DNA of 64,000 nt, taken from positions 2,894,874-2,958,873 of the forward strand of contig NC_013501.1 of assembly GCF_000024845.1 (NCBI RefSeq), read 5' to 3'. Source of the DNA: Rhodothermus marinus DSM 4252. Its GTDB lineage: Bacteria; Bacteroidota; Rhodothermia; Rhodothermales; Rhodothermaceae. Positions 16,753 through 25,682 of this stretch are shown here, one piece after another (the stretch's first letter is position 1; every line of letters begins with the position of its first letter). The translations under genes were made by a program, and so were the position numbers. The notes under the pieces were generated by a model. That model ran no database searches. It saw only the letters and a program-made list of their open reading frames with translations, and had not been told where the DNA came from.

Positions 16753-18890
16753 GAGCGGACCACTTCGAAGCGAATGCTGCGCGACACCTCCTGACCCGAA
16801 ACCAGATCCCGCACCCGCACCACCACCTCCAGATCCTTCGCCCGCTCCCACGCCCGCAAATCCAACACCACGTACTCCCGCGCCGTCCGACTTGTCCCCT
16901 CGTATACCGTGCTCGAACGCGTCTGCACCTCCCGGTCCCGACGCAACAACCCACCGTCTTCCCGACGCCGCACCTCGTAGGCCACCTCGTAGCGCGTGCG
17001 GTCGTCCGGCCCGAAGCTCAGGTGATAGACCTCAAAATAAAGCGCCAGCGGAACGTCCGGGCTCAGGCGCGTGAACGGATAGGGCCGGCCCGGCAGCGTA
17101 TCGCTCGCGGAAGGATCATACCATAGTGGCAACAGATCGCTCATTTCCAGCACGGCCGGATCCGCCCGCAACGCCCGAAGCGAATCGAAACGCGCCACAC
17201 TGGTTTTCAGGTGCTCCCCGGCCTGCCATTTGCCTTCCCGCTGCGCCAGTGTGTACTGATCCCATTGCAGCGCGATATGATAGACGCCGGTATCGGCCGG
17301 AACGGTCACAGAGCGCGTCGGGATCACCGGCCCCTGTTCAGAAAGGCGCGAAGGGATTCGGTAAAGCTGAGAAGTACGATACGCGACGCGGTAATCCGTC
17401 TTCTGTCGGACCACCTGTAGGTCGATCAAAAAATCCCCAGGCTTTTCTGAATCTTCCAGATCCTGCAAGAGCGCTCCGACAGGTGCAGCCCAGTAGATCA
17501 GATTCTCGGTAAAACCGTCTGATCTCAGAAAGCGGGCCACACGCGCCACCACAGGCAGGCGCGGTTTCTGATCAAGCCAGCGGCTCTGCTGGCGTGGAAT
17601 GCGCGCGGCCATTTCTGCCCGATTCAGCGCGTCTTCCCGCTCCGTTTCGGCTAGCAGGCTTCGAAGGAAAACGTCCGGTGTCCCCTCTGTCGTGAACGGT
17701 GTGCCTTCCTGCTGCACCAACGCACTGTTGTCGCTGCGTTTGTCCTGCGTGTAGAGTTCGCCCCCGATGTTTCGCTCCAGTTGAATGCGGATTTCCTCGA
17801 GTTGCCCCAGATAGTTGTCCACGCGAATGTACCGATCGCTGAAGTCCAGGTGATAGGGTGCCAGTTGCCGGTAGACGGCACGGAGCACTTCCAGCAGCAC
17901 GTCGATTTTGGCACCACCGCGCCCGGTGTCTCCGTCCAGCCCGACGCGCAGGTGCGGTGGAATCAGGTCCAGTACGCCACCCTGACGGTACATGTTACCG
18001 TCGTAGACAAAAAGGAAGTAATAGGGGCCGCCGGGCACGGAGCGATCGTAGAGCCACAGTTCGCCCGGGGCAAAGTCCGACTCGCTGACGATAAGCGCAT
18101 TGCCGGAGGACCGCCGCAACCGCCGAAGTGCCTCCTGCAACTCGCGGGAATAGAAATCCAGCTTCTTAATGCGCGACGGCGGGCCCAGCCGCACATATAC
18201 AATCCCGCGTTCATCCAGACCCGACTCGGTACGGTCCGAAGCGTAATGCTGCTCGGCGTAAGCGACGCGCTGCAGGTGTTCGACAATCCGCTCGTTGAGC
18301 GGCGTAGCCGGAAGCGGATCCTGTTGCGCCCACCACTGCATCAGACGAGCACCGGCGTCCGGAAGAAATCGCCGCTCGCGTGTCCAGATCCGCTGTTGCA
18401 GGACATCGGGTAAGAGAAAAATCATACGGGCCACGTGGCGCCGCAATCGCTGCAGTTCGTCTGAAAGCATGGGCGTACCGGCAATCCGGAGCAACAATTC
18501 ATAGAAAAGAGCTGCTTCAGCAAAGCGCTCACTGCACGCCTGACGAAAAACTGTTTCCACGTAGGCGTCAGTTGCCAGCACATCAACCGCGCCCTGGGTC
18601 AGCGCACTATGCACCCCCTGCTGCCAGGTATTCAGCGCCTCTTCGATAGCCCCCTGAGCCTGATAGGCCGCGCCCAGCCAGTAAGCAACCGATCCTTCAA
18701 TCGGCCGAATCTGAAAAACCGGTTGCTCCTCAAAAAGCGGTTGTAGAATCGCAGCGGCTACTTCGTAGCGCCCCGTCTGGTAGGCCTGAAACGCCTGCAC
18801 CAACTGAAGCGAATCTTGCGACTGCCCCTTTACCTTTCCGGCTGCCAGGAGCAACGCGACCAGTGCACCCGCAAATTGCCAGCGCCCCAT
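16749..18890 (-). CDS. GWxTD-domain-like exported protein
   Basis: This 713-residue protein has a signal peptide (about residues 1-23), a helical TPR-like region (about 25-160), and then a segment with DERGIVYVRLGPPSRI near residue 230, the hallmark of GWxTD-domain proteins common in Bacteroidetes and related phyla. The C-terminal half looks like beta-sandwich repeats (TRYEVAYEVRR, REYVVLDLRAWERAKDLEVVVRV). The function of the family is unknown. It starts just beyond a hairpin that probably ends the susD transcript, so it may have its own promoter. Confidence 0.75.
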   Translation of the reverse strand: MGRWQFAGALVALLLAAGKVKGQSQDSLQLVQAFQAYQTGRYEVAAAILQPLFEEQPVFQIRPIEGSVAYWLGAAYQAQGAIEEALNTWQQGVHSALTQGAVDVLATDAYVETVFRQACSERFAEAALFYELLLRIAGTPMLSDELQRLRRHVARMIFLLPDVLQQRIWTRERRFLPDAGARLMQWWAQQDPLPATPLNERIVEHLQRVAYAEQHYASDRTESGLDERGIVYVRLGPPSRIKKLDFYSRELQEALRRLRRSSGNALIVSESDFAPGELWLYDRSVPGGPYYFLFVYDGNMYRQGGVLDLIPPHLRVGLDGDTGRGGAKIDVLLEVLRAVYRQLAPYHLDFSDRYIRVDNYLGQLEEIRIQLERNIGGELYTQDKRSDNSALVQQEGTPFTTEGTPDVFLRSLLAETEREDALNRAEMAARIPRQQSRWLDQKPRLPVVARVARFLRSDGFTENLIYWAAPVGALLQDLEDSEKPGDFLIDLQVVRQKTDYRVAYRTSQLYRIPSRLSEQGPVIPTRSVTVPADTGVYHIALQWDQYTLAQREGKWQAGEHLKTSVARFDSLRALRADPAVLEMSDLLPLWYDPSASDTLPGRPYPFTRLSPDVPLALYFEVYHLSFGPDDRTRYEVAYEVRRREDGGLLRRDREVQTRSSTVYEGTSRTAREYVVLDLRAWERAKDLEVVVRVRDLVSGQEVSRSIRFEVVRS

Positions 18891-18922
18891 CTCTATCTCA
18901 TTGCTGTGCTGCTTTTAGACGG

Positions 18923-18958
18923 AGAAAGGGGCTCCGGCGTTTCCCGAAGCCCCTTTCT
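18923..18958 (-). terminator. intergenic hairpin after susD
   Basis: AGAAAGGGGCT and AGCCCCTTTCT form a perfect 11-bp stem with a 14-base loop, 21 bases past the SusD stop. The T-run after the stem on the minus strand is weak (TTTCT, then a short interrupted stretch), so termination may be partial and allow read-through into the GWxTD gene. Confidence 0.65.
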
Positions 18959-18978
18959 TCCGCCTGTTATCGCAAGGC

Positions 18979-20409
18979 TTACTGCAGGCTCAGTCCCGGA
19001 TAGTCGCCTGCATTCACCGTTGTGGGTTCAAAGACGCCCGGTGGCGGATTGGGCGCATTTTCGTTGGCGTTCAACTCGCTCAATGCATACAGGAACCGTT
19101 GCGGGAAACGGTTGCCCGTACGAATTGGGATACCGATGAAGTTATCCGTCCGGCGCGCATCGTTGAACGCCTCGATGTTGCCGATCAGCGAGAGGTACTT
19201 CTCCTCAAGGATCTCCCGCAACAGCGCCCGATTCCGCGACTCGCCCTGCGGGTTGGCGATGCCGCCGGCGTCAAAATCGGTAGCCTCGTAAGGCTGGTAA
19301 GCACCCGGCCCGAACTTCTGATCCAGCGCAGCGCGCGCGTTGTTCAGCGCCGCCAGCGCCGTATTGAAGTCGCCGTTGGCCAGCAGGGCCGCCTCTGCAA
19401 TGATCAGCTGATTTTCCACATAGGTGACAATTGGGAAGTCGGCATCGATGGCAAAAGCCCCGTCGGCAGTGTTCAGTACGTAATCGCCGTTTTCTCCGGC
19501 ATAGTAGAAGGCAAAGCGGGCCGATTCGTCGGTCTTCGCATTCCCCCGATAGATGCTACTGGTCGGATCCAGCAGCGACGGGGCAAAGGCGTTCTCGGCC
19601 GTCATATAGCCGGAGCGCTCAATTTCGACAAACAAATAGAAGGGATTGGCATCGTTGTAAAGCGAACTACCATGGGGAGCGATCAGGTCACCGCTACCGT
19701 CCGGCGCATCGATGCCCATCTGCGCATGCTGAAGGGCCTGGGCATAATCGCCGGTGTGCAGATAATAACGCGCCCGCAACGTATGGGCGACTTTGATCCA
19801 CTTATCCGCGTCCGCGCCGAAAAAGATGTCGCGACTTCCCGGGCTGATTCCGGCACCCGACTGCAGATCCGCGATGGCTTCACCCAGCATCTGTTGAATT
19901 GCCTCATATACCTGAGGCTGCGGGTCGAAAGCCGGATTAGGATACTGCTCGGGCTGGGCTGCCTGGCTGAACGGAATATCGCCGAATAGTGCGGTCAGCG
20001 TGCCAGCTGCCAGTGCCTCGGTGATCGTGGCAATTCCTCGCAGTAGCCGGTTGTTTGTCTCAGTCGCCTCGGCTCGAATCAGCCGCGTCTGGCCGATAAT
20101 ATCCTGGTAAGCCAGATTCCACATGTTTGTAAAATCGTCGGCCGAAACGCGGTACTCATTGTAGGCCAGAAACTGGCGGTCTGAACCGGTAAACTGGTGC
20201 GTCCATACACCGGAAAGTCGGGCCAGGTGGCCATCCTGCAGCAGGATGCTTCCCACCAGGGCACCCGTCAGAATCTGTTCCGGTGGTGCTTCTGTTGCCA
20301 GGTTCGGGGATTTATCGAACTTTTCATCATTCACCAGGGCGTCGCAGCCGGCCCAGAGGAGGGCGGCCAGCACCACCAGTGTCGTCCATCTATGCAGGCG
20401 TCCAGTCAT
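18979..20409 (-). CDS. SusD/RagB-family nutrient-binding outer-membrane lipoprotein
   Basis: The 476-residue protein has a lipobox LLWAGC (Cys22) and a SusD-like helical body; segments such as NMWNLAYQDIIGQTRLIRAEA, TALFGDIPFSQA and AHTLRARYYLHTGDYAQAL match the TPR-like SusD scaffold. SusD proteins sit on the outer surface as the lid of a SusC transporter. It lies 88 bases downstream of the SusC gene on the same strand. No glycoside hydrolase or peptidase lies nearby, so the substrate is unclear. Confidence 0.92.
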   Translation of the reverse strand: MTGRLHRWTTLVVLAALLWAGCDALVNDEKFDKSPNLATEAPPEQILTGALVGSILLQDGHLARLSGVWTHQFTGSDRQFLAYNEYRVSADDFTNMWNLAYQDIIGQTRLIRAEATETNNRLLRGIATITEALAAGTLTALFGDIPFSQAAQPEQYPNPAFDPQPQVYEAIQQMLGEAIADLQSGAGISPGSRDIFFGADADKWIKVAHTLRARYYLHTGDYAQALQHAQMGIDAPDGSGDLIAPHGSSLYNDANPFYLFVEIERSGYMTAENAFAPSLLDPTSSIYRGNAKTDESARFAFYYAGENGDYVLNTADGAFAIDADFPIVTYVENQLIIAEAALLANGDFNTALAALNNARAALDQKFGPGAYQPYEATDFDAGGIANPQGESRNRALLREILEEKYLSLIGNIEAFNDARRTDNFIGIPIRTGNRFPQRFLYALSELNANENAPNPPPGVFEPTTVNAGDYPGLSLQ

Positions 20410-20497
20410 GGCTGTATGACTCGGTTTCGTGAAACAGATTGTGGTAGTTGGATGGCCGGGCCCGGAGGCAACTTCCGGGCCCGGCCTGTCGCGCGCA

Positions 20498-21694
20498 TCA
20501 GTAGTTAAAGCGCACCGTGAACCGGTAGGAACGGGTGTTCGGGTTGTTGAAGTAGTCCAGCCCCTGCCCGTTCGACGGCCCGGTCAGGTTGGTTTCCGGG
20601 TCAATGCCCTTGTAGTCCGTAATCAGCAGCAGGTTACGTCCCGTGAAGGAGAAATCAATGGACGACAGCCCCAGCCGCCGTACGGTCTCGCCCCGCCAGT
20701 TGTAGCTGAGCGTCACTTCACGGAGACGGATGTAGCTGCCATCTTCGATGAACTGTTCCGTGGGCCCCGTAAAGCCACTACCCGGACCGGCCCAGAAATA
20801 GGTTTCATCAACGAGCACAGGACCGGCACCAAAGTCATGAATGTAGCCCCGCACAGTATAGGTTCCATCTTCATTGCGATAGGTAGTGGGCCACAGGCCG
20901 GCATTCACCATCTCCTCTGCTGTCAGGCCGAAATAGTTGCGGATCGTCGTAGCTTCTTCGGCCGACAGTGTGGTAAGCCAGTCCTGATCACCGTGGACGC
21001 CAAAGAAGTAGAGAGCTCCCCGCGTACCGTTCCACACATCACCACCCATCCGGAAGTCCCAAAGGATATCTAGCGACAGATTCTTATAGCGGAATCGGTT
21101 ACCGATGCCGGCATTCCAGTCCGGATTCGGATCACCGATCACACCGGAGGTCGAGGCCATGACCGGGAAGCCATTGGGATCAAGAATGCGGCCATCCGGC
21201 GCCACCTTATAGCCGAGCGCCTTCTCTTCATCAGTCAGCGGCTCAAACGACTCCCGGCGCCAGCGGTCGCCGTAGAGCACGCCAAACGGCTCCCCTTCAA
21301 CCAGGCTGGACGTGGCTCCAATAAAGCCGGCCAGGCTCACTTCCTGCACACCGGCCAGGCTGACCACCGTGTTTTCGTTCTTCCACCAGTTGATGTAGGT
21401 ATTCCAGCCAAAGTCACGGGTATTAATCCAGTTGGCATCCAGCGAGAGTTCCACGCCCCAGTTTTCCGTCTCCGCAGCATTCTGCGTTTGCGTCAGAAAG
21501 CCCGTGCTGGGCGGCACCTCCACGTTGAAAATCAGATCCGTGGAGCGGTTGAAGTAGTAGGTCGCGCTCAGCGAGTACCGGTCGTTAAAGAAGCGCAGGT
21601 CGGCTCCCACTTCAAACTCCCGGGTACGTTCAGGCTTGATTGTGGGAGAAGCGGCGCGCGCTCCGCTGAAAGCCACCGCCGTAGGCAGCCGCAT
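20498..21694 (-). CDS. SusC/RagA-family TonB-dependent transporter, C-terminal part (frameshifted)
   Basis: This frame holds the last roughly 390 residues of a SusC barrel, from about SPTIKPERTREFEVGADLRF to the terminal beta-signal YRFTVRFNY with its final aromatic residue. It overlaps and is out of frame with the N-terminal part upstream. The true reading passes from one frame to the other near 21675-21695. One extra base, or two missing bases, around TACGGCGGTGGCTTTC would explain it. Confidence 0.85.
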   Translation of the reverse strand: MRLPTAVAFSGARAASPTIKPERTREFEVGADLRFFNDRYSLSATYYFNRSTDLIFNVEVPPSTGFLTQTQNAAETENWGVELSLDANWINTRDFGWNTYINWWKNENTVVSLAGVQEVSLAGFIGATSSLVEGEPFGVLYGDRWRRESFEPLTDEEKALGYKVAPDGRILDPNGFPVMASTSGVIGDPNPDWNAGIGNRFRYKNLSLDILWDFRMGGDVWNGTRGALYFFGVHGDQDWLTTLSAEEATTIRNYFGLTAEEMVNAGLWPTTYRNEDGTYTVRGYIHDFGAGPVLVDETYFWAGPGSGFTGPTEQFIEDGSYIRLREVTLSYNWRGETVRRLGLSSIDFSFTGRNLLLITDYKGIDPETNLTGPSNGQGLDYFNNPNTRSYRFTVRFNY

Positions 21695-23888
21695 CCAGCG
21701 TGGTACCCGTCCATCCGTCGAAGAAGTTGGCGTTCACAAAGTAAGTGAAAGCCAGGTACGGATCCGGTTCACGCCCGACCTCGGCATAGGAAGCCCGCAG
21801 CTTACCAAAGCTCAGTACCGGGTTGGGACCCAGCAGGTCCGAGAACTGCCAGGCCACCTGCACCGACGGATAGAAGAAGGACGACTTGGCTTCCGGACCG
21901 AAGGTCGAGGCATAGTCCAGTCGCCCCGTCAGCTTGATGAAAAGCTGGTCATAAAGCGCCAGGTCTACCTCGCCAAACGTGCCGAACGTACGCCGCACAG
22001 TCTGTTCTGTATAAGCACTGATGTTCTGCGTTTCGGCATTTTCCAGACTGCGGAGATCTATCGGATTTACAAACGTATTCAGTGCACCTGATAGCTGATC
22101 ATTTTCGCGATGGTTGAAGTTGGCTCCGGCTGTCACATTCAGCCGAATGTCCGGATTGATCTGGCGCGCAGCCCGCGCAATCAGGTCTACATTGACCGAA
22201 TAGTACCCCAGGTTGGCCTCCGACAGGCTACCACTGGGATTCGAAGCGTTGTAAATCGGGAAGAAGGTATAGCGACGGTCTGTGTAATGATCAACACCCA
22301 CACGGGCTGTCAGATTCAGCCAGTCCAGCGCATCGTAGGAGGCGTTCACATCACCGATAATGCGGTTGACCAGCGTCGCGTCGCGGTTGCGATTGATGGT
22401 AAAGAAGGGGTTATCATATCGCGGGTTGACGCTGGCACCCAGCGGATTTCGATACGAACGATGGCGATTGGGAATGAACGCACCGCCCAGGCCTTGTGGA
22501 TAGTAGTCTACCAGGTAATCCGTATTGTCGAAGTCCGGCGGTGTACGCAGCGCGCCCAGCAACAGGCCGCTGATGTTCGATCCCTGCTGAATGCGGTCGG
22601 AGTTCACCCGAATGTAGTTCGCACTGCCTCCCACCGTCAGCCGATCACTGAGCGACCGCTCTGCACTCAGGCGAATCGATGTGCGCTGGTAGTTGCTGTT
22701 TTCCTTGATGACACCGTCCTGATAGACATTGCCGATACTCAGGTAATAGCGGCCGTTTTCATCACCTCCGCTGATACTCAGTGCATTTTCAAAGGTCAAC
22801 CCGGTTTTGAAAATCTCCTCATTATGATTGTAAACATTCTTTGAAAGCTTTCCGCCATACGGCCGATCATTGGTGCCATTGGCAATCGTATAATACTGCC
22901 GTCCTGTTTGTTTACCTACCGATACGGCCGTCCCCGTTGCTTCATCTTCTCCACCGGGACGCGCCTCGATCAGGTCACCCCAGCTCAATGCATATCCAAA
23001 ACGATACTTACCATAAAGTCCCTGTCCGTAACGCTTCTGCAGCGGCACGATTCGGTTCACCTCATCAAAAGCAACCGAGGACTGGTAGGAGACGTTCATG
23101 CGCCCCAGATAATTACCGCGTTTCGTCGTGATGACGATCACGCCGTTCTGGGCGCGCGAACCATAAAGGGCCGCCGCTGCAGCGCCTTTCAACACCTCGA
23201 CCGAGGCGATGTCGGCCGGGTTCAGGTCGTTCAGGCGCGACTGCTGCTGCACACCAGCCGTACCCTCACCCTGCGTATTGTTGTCCACCGGCACTCCGTC
23301 GATCACGATCAGCGGCTGGTTGTCACCCTGGATCGTCTTGGGTCCGCGAATCACGATGCGGGCTCCGGCCCCCGGGTCGCCGCCAAAAGCCGTCACGTTT
23401 AGCCCCGCCGCCTTAGCCGACAGCGCCTTTAATACCGAAATCTCTCCAGATTCAACCAGCTGCTCACCTTCTACGGCTGACGTGGCCGTTCCCAGCTCAT
23501 CACGATTGATACGGAAGCCCAGCGCCGTTACGGCCACGCCTTCCAGCTCAATCGCACTGGGCTGCAGGCGGGCGATCACTTCCGTCGTCGCACCGGCCCG
23601 CACTGCAACTTCCTGGGTGAAGGGTTCGTACCCCACGAACGTAGCCCGCAGCGTATAGGTACCCGGCGGTACGTTCTGAATGGTGTACCGTCCGTCCACA
23701 TCGGAAGCCGAACCGGTAACCAGCGTGCCGTCCTGCAACAGCACCACGCTGGCGCCCGGAAGCGGCTCACCTGTGCTGGCATCCAGTACGCGTCCGCGTA
23801 CCGTGCCGGTCTGCGCCAGTGCATCGCCGACTGGCCCCATCCAAAACAGGGCCAGCAGCAATCCCGAAAGGAGTAGACCTCTACGCAT
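21630..23888 (-). CDS. SusC/RagA-family TonB-dependent transporter, N-terminal part (frameshifted)
   Basis: This frame holds the first roughly 735 residues of a SusC outer-membrane transporter. In order it has a signal peptide (1-26), a carboxypeptidase-regulatory-like beta domain (TGTVRGRVLDASTGEPLPGA), a plug domain with LIVIDGVPVDNN and SVEVLKGAAAAALYGSRAQNG, and the start of the barrel. The frame breaks after LDAAAYGG. With the downstream part the protein would be about 1,120 residues, normal for the family. A strong AGGAGG site precedes the ATG. Partner SusD is downstream. It may be a pseudogene or a sequencing artefact. Confidence 0.87.
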   Translation of the reverse strand: MRRGLLLSGLLLALFWMGPVGDALAQTGTVRGRVLDASTGEPLPGASVVLLQDGTLVTGSASDVDGRYTIQNVPPGTYTLRATFVGYEPFTQEVAVRAGATTEVIARLQPSAIELEGVAVTALGFRINRDELGTATSAVEGEQLVESGEISVLKALSAKAAGLNVTAFGGDPGAGARIVIRGPKTIQGDNQPLIVIDGVPVDNNTQGEGTAGVQQQSRLNDLNPADIASVEVLKGAAAAALYGSRAQNGVIVITTKRGNYLGRMNVSYQSSVAFDEVNRIVPLQKRYGQGLYGKYRFGYALSWGDLIEARPGGEDEATGTAVSVGKQTGRQYYTIANGTNDRPYGGKLSKNVYNHNEEIFKTGLTFENALSISGGDENGRYYLSIGNVYQDGVIKENSNYQRTSIRLSAERSLSDRLTVGGSANYIRVNSDRIQQGSNISGLLLGALRTPPDFDNTDYLVDYYPQGLGGAFIPNRHRSYRNPLGASVNPRYDNPFFTINRNRDATLVNRIIGDVNASYDALDWLNLTARVGVDHYTDRRYTFFPIYNASNPSGSLSEANLGYYSVNVDLIARAARQINPDIRLNVTAGANFNHRENDQLSGALNTFVNPIDLRSLENAETQNISAYTEQTVRRTFGTFGEVDLALYDQLFIKLTGRLDYASTFGPEAKSSFFYPSVQVAWQFSDLLGPNPVLSFGKLRASYAEVGREPDPYLAFTYFVNANFFDGWTGTTLDAAAYGGGFQRSARRFSHNQA

Positions 23889-23935
23889 GGATGACCTCCT
23901 GGGTTGTTTTTGAGGATTGTGTTGCTGTCGGGTCG

Positions 23936-23955
23936 GCCATTTCCTTTGAAATGGC
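23936..23955. promoter_or_regulatory. inverted repeat upstream of susC
   Basis: GCCATTTC and GAAATGGC form a perfect 8-bp inverted repeat with a 4-base spacer, 48 bases before the susC start and just after the end of the minus-strand lipoprotein gene. It may be an operator or leader hairpin for susC. No T-run follows, so I do not call it a terminator. Confidence 0.4.
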
Positions 23956-23972
23956 GTTATGGTAAAAAACTT

Positions 23973-24431
23973 TCATTCCTGCGTCATATAGGGCTGCAGG
24001 CGTTGTTTCACCTGTGCCGCGATCGCTCGATAGCGCTCAAGGGCCGCCGCTGTAAGCGCCCGCTGCTGCCATTGTCCATCCATCAGCACCTGCTCCTCTC
24101 CGCGCAGCTGCGCCGTGTAGTAACCCCGCCCTCGCTGCCCCAAGATCACGATTATTCTGTCACGCAACTGCGTTATTCCTTCTTCCTGCAGCGCGTAGGG
24201 CGCATCTTCCAGTCGCCACTCTGTCTCCAGCATCCGGGACGAGACGCTGCGCACCTGATAGCCATGACTGTTCAGCACTACCAGAATATTTTCAATCAAT
24301 ATGCTCTGGCTGGGCGCGCGTCCCAGTTCCGTCGTGTAAATCCCGGCAGCCCGCTGGCTGGTGGCACAGCCCCAACCGGCTATACAGGCCATTCCAGCCA
24401 GTACAACAGTCAGCAGACGTTTCCTCCGCAT
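23973..24431 (-). CDS. small lipoprotein, unknown function
   Basis: The 152-residue protein has a lipoprotein signal with lipobox IAGWGC (Cys22). The mature part looks like a compact alpha/beta domain: a helix with SILIENILVVLNSHGYQVRSV, strands with LETEWRLE and DRIIVILGQRGRGYYTAQL, and a C-terminal helix. I recognise no family. A 15-bp palindrome lies 15 bases before its start. It precedes susC on the same strand and could be in the same transcript, 84 bases apart. Confidence 0.75.
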   Translation of the reverse strand: MRRKRLLTVVLAGMACIAGWGCATSQRAAGIYTTELGRAPSQSILIENILVVLNSHGYQVRSVSSRMLETEWRLEDAPYALQEEGITQLRDRIIVILGQRGRGYYTAQLRGEEQVLMDGQWQQRALTAAALERYRAIAAQVKQRLQPYMTQE

Positions 24432-24445
24432 TCAGCGCCCCATAC

Positions 24446-24460
24446 ACTGTTCAACAGTGC
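24446..24460. promoter_or_regulatory. palindrome upstream of lipoprotein gene
   Basis: CACTGTT-C-AACAGTG is a perfect 7-1-7 palindrome, 15 bases upstream of the minus-strand lipoprotein start. Its place between the likely promoter and the start codon fits a repressor site. Confidence 0.4.
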
Positions 24461-24481
24461 AAAATATCCTCACTGAGAACT

Positions 24482-24534
24482 CGCCCTGCAAAAGAACTCG
24501 GGCGAACGGTTAAAATCGCCCGCTCAACCGTTCA
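24482..24534 (+). promoter_or_regulatory. overlapping alternative hairpins upstream of murB
   Basis: Three pairings compete here: TCGCCC (24482) with GGGCGA (24501); CGGGCGA (24500) with TCGCCCG (24517); and GAACGGTT (24505) with AACCGTTC (24527). All arms are perfect complements. Forming the middle hairpin excludes both others, as in attenuator-like leaders. It lies about 130 bases before murB and about 50 before the divergent lipoprotein start. Confidence 0.4.
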
Positions 24535-24662
24535 AGCGCCCCGGCCATCTGCAACACGATCAAAAGCGCTTCCGAATTTAGATCACCTTCATCTTTCTGT
24601 CAAGAGAGCTTTGTGAACCTCTCCAATCTTACAGGGTACAGGTCTGGGCTTTTGACAAACCT

Positions 24663-25682
24663 GTGCCGCTTGTGCTCCATTCCGAGGTTTTCTCATTCCT
24701 TTGTGCGCGCCTGGGGCCGGAGCGCGTGCAGCGCAACGTGCCGCTGGCGCCGTACACGACGTTCAAAATCGGCGGGCCGGCGGATCTGTTTTTCGAGGCG
24801 CGTACGCGCGACGAGCTGGCCGAAGCCGTGCTGGCCGCCCGCGAGCTGGGCATCCCCTACTTCGTGCTCGGCCTGGGTGCCAACATCCTGGTGGGCGACC
24901 GGGGCTTCCGGGGGCTGGTCATTCGCAACGTGGCGCGCGCCTACCGCCTGCTGCCCGGTCACCGGCTCTGGGCCGAAAGCGGGGCTATCGTCTATCCCGA
25001 CCTGATCGAAGTGGCCGTAGGCGCGGGCCTCTCCGGCCTGGAGCACTATGTGGGCATTCCCTCCACGGTGGGCGGGGCCCTCTGGCAGAACCTGCACTTT
25101 CTCTCGCCGCCACCCGAACGCGAGCGTACCGTCTTTATCGAAGAGGTGCTGGCCGAAGCCGAAATCCTGACGGCCGAAGGCAAACGCCGCCTCGTTGGCC
25201 CTGACTACTTCCGCTTCGGCTACGACTACTCGATCCTGCACGAGCGCGACGACATCGTGCTGGCCGCCACCTTCCAGCTCACGCCGGGCGACCCGGCCCG
25301 CATGCGCGAAATCATGGCAGCGAACCTCGCCTGGCGACGCGAACGCCACCCGCCGCTGGAGACCGAGCCCAGCGCCGGCTCCATCTTCAAAAAGATCGAC
25401 GGCATCGGCGCCGGCCGCCTCATCGACCAGTGCGGCCTGAAGGGCACGCGCATCGGCGACGCCGAGGTTTCACCGCGCCATGCCAATATCATAGTGAACC
25501 GGGGAAAGGCAACCGCTGCGCAAGTGCGCGCGCTCATCGCCTACGTGCAACAGGTGGTCGAAGCCCGCACGGGCTATCGCCTGGAGCCGGAGATCCGCTT
25601 TGTGGGCGAGTTCGAGCCGCTTTCCGAAAACGAACCGCAACCCGTTCCCGGCCATGTCGCAATCCGCCATCCAGACCGTTGA
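24663..25682 (+). CDS. murB: UDP-N-acetylenolpyruvoylglucosamine reductase
   Basis: MurB is the FAD enzyme that reduces the enolpyruvyl group to make UDP-MurNAc. The 339-residue protein has the N-terminal NVPLAPYTTFKIGGPADLFFEA, the FAD-binding GLGANILVGDRGFRG near residue 80, the GIPSTVGGALWQN segment and the C-terminal catalytic SAGSIFKK with the serine proton donor. The start appears to be GTG 24663, because no ATG lies between it and the conserved N-terminus. The 3' end overlaps the next gene by 29 bases. Confidence 0.95.
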   Translation: MPLVLHSEVFSFLCARLGPERVQRNVPLAPYTTFKIGGPADLFFEARTRDELAEAVLAARELGIPYFVLGLGANILVGDRGFRGLVIRNVARAYRLLPGHRLWAESGAIVYPDLIEVAVGAGLSGLEHYVGIPSTVGGALWQNLHFLSPPPERERTVFIEEVLAEAEILTAEGKRRLVGPDYFRFGYDYSILHERDDIVLAATFQLTPGDPARMREIMAANLAWRRERHPPLETEPSAGSIFKKIDGIGAGRLIDQCGLKGTRIGDAEVSPRHANIIVNRGKATAAQVRALIAYVQQVVEARTGYRLEPEIRFVGEFEPLSENEPQPVPGHVAIRHPDR

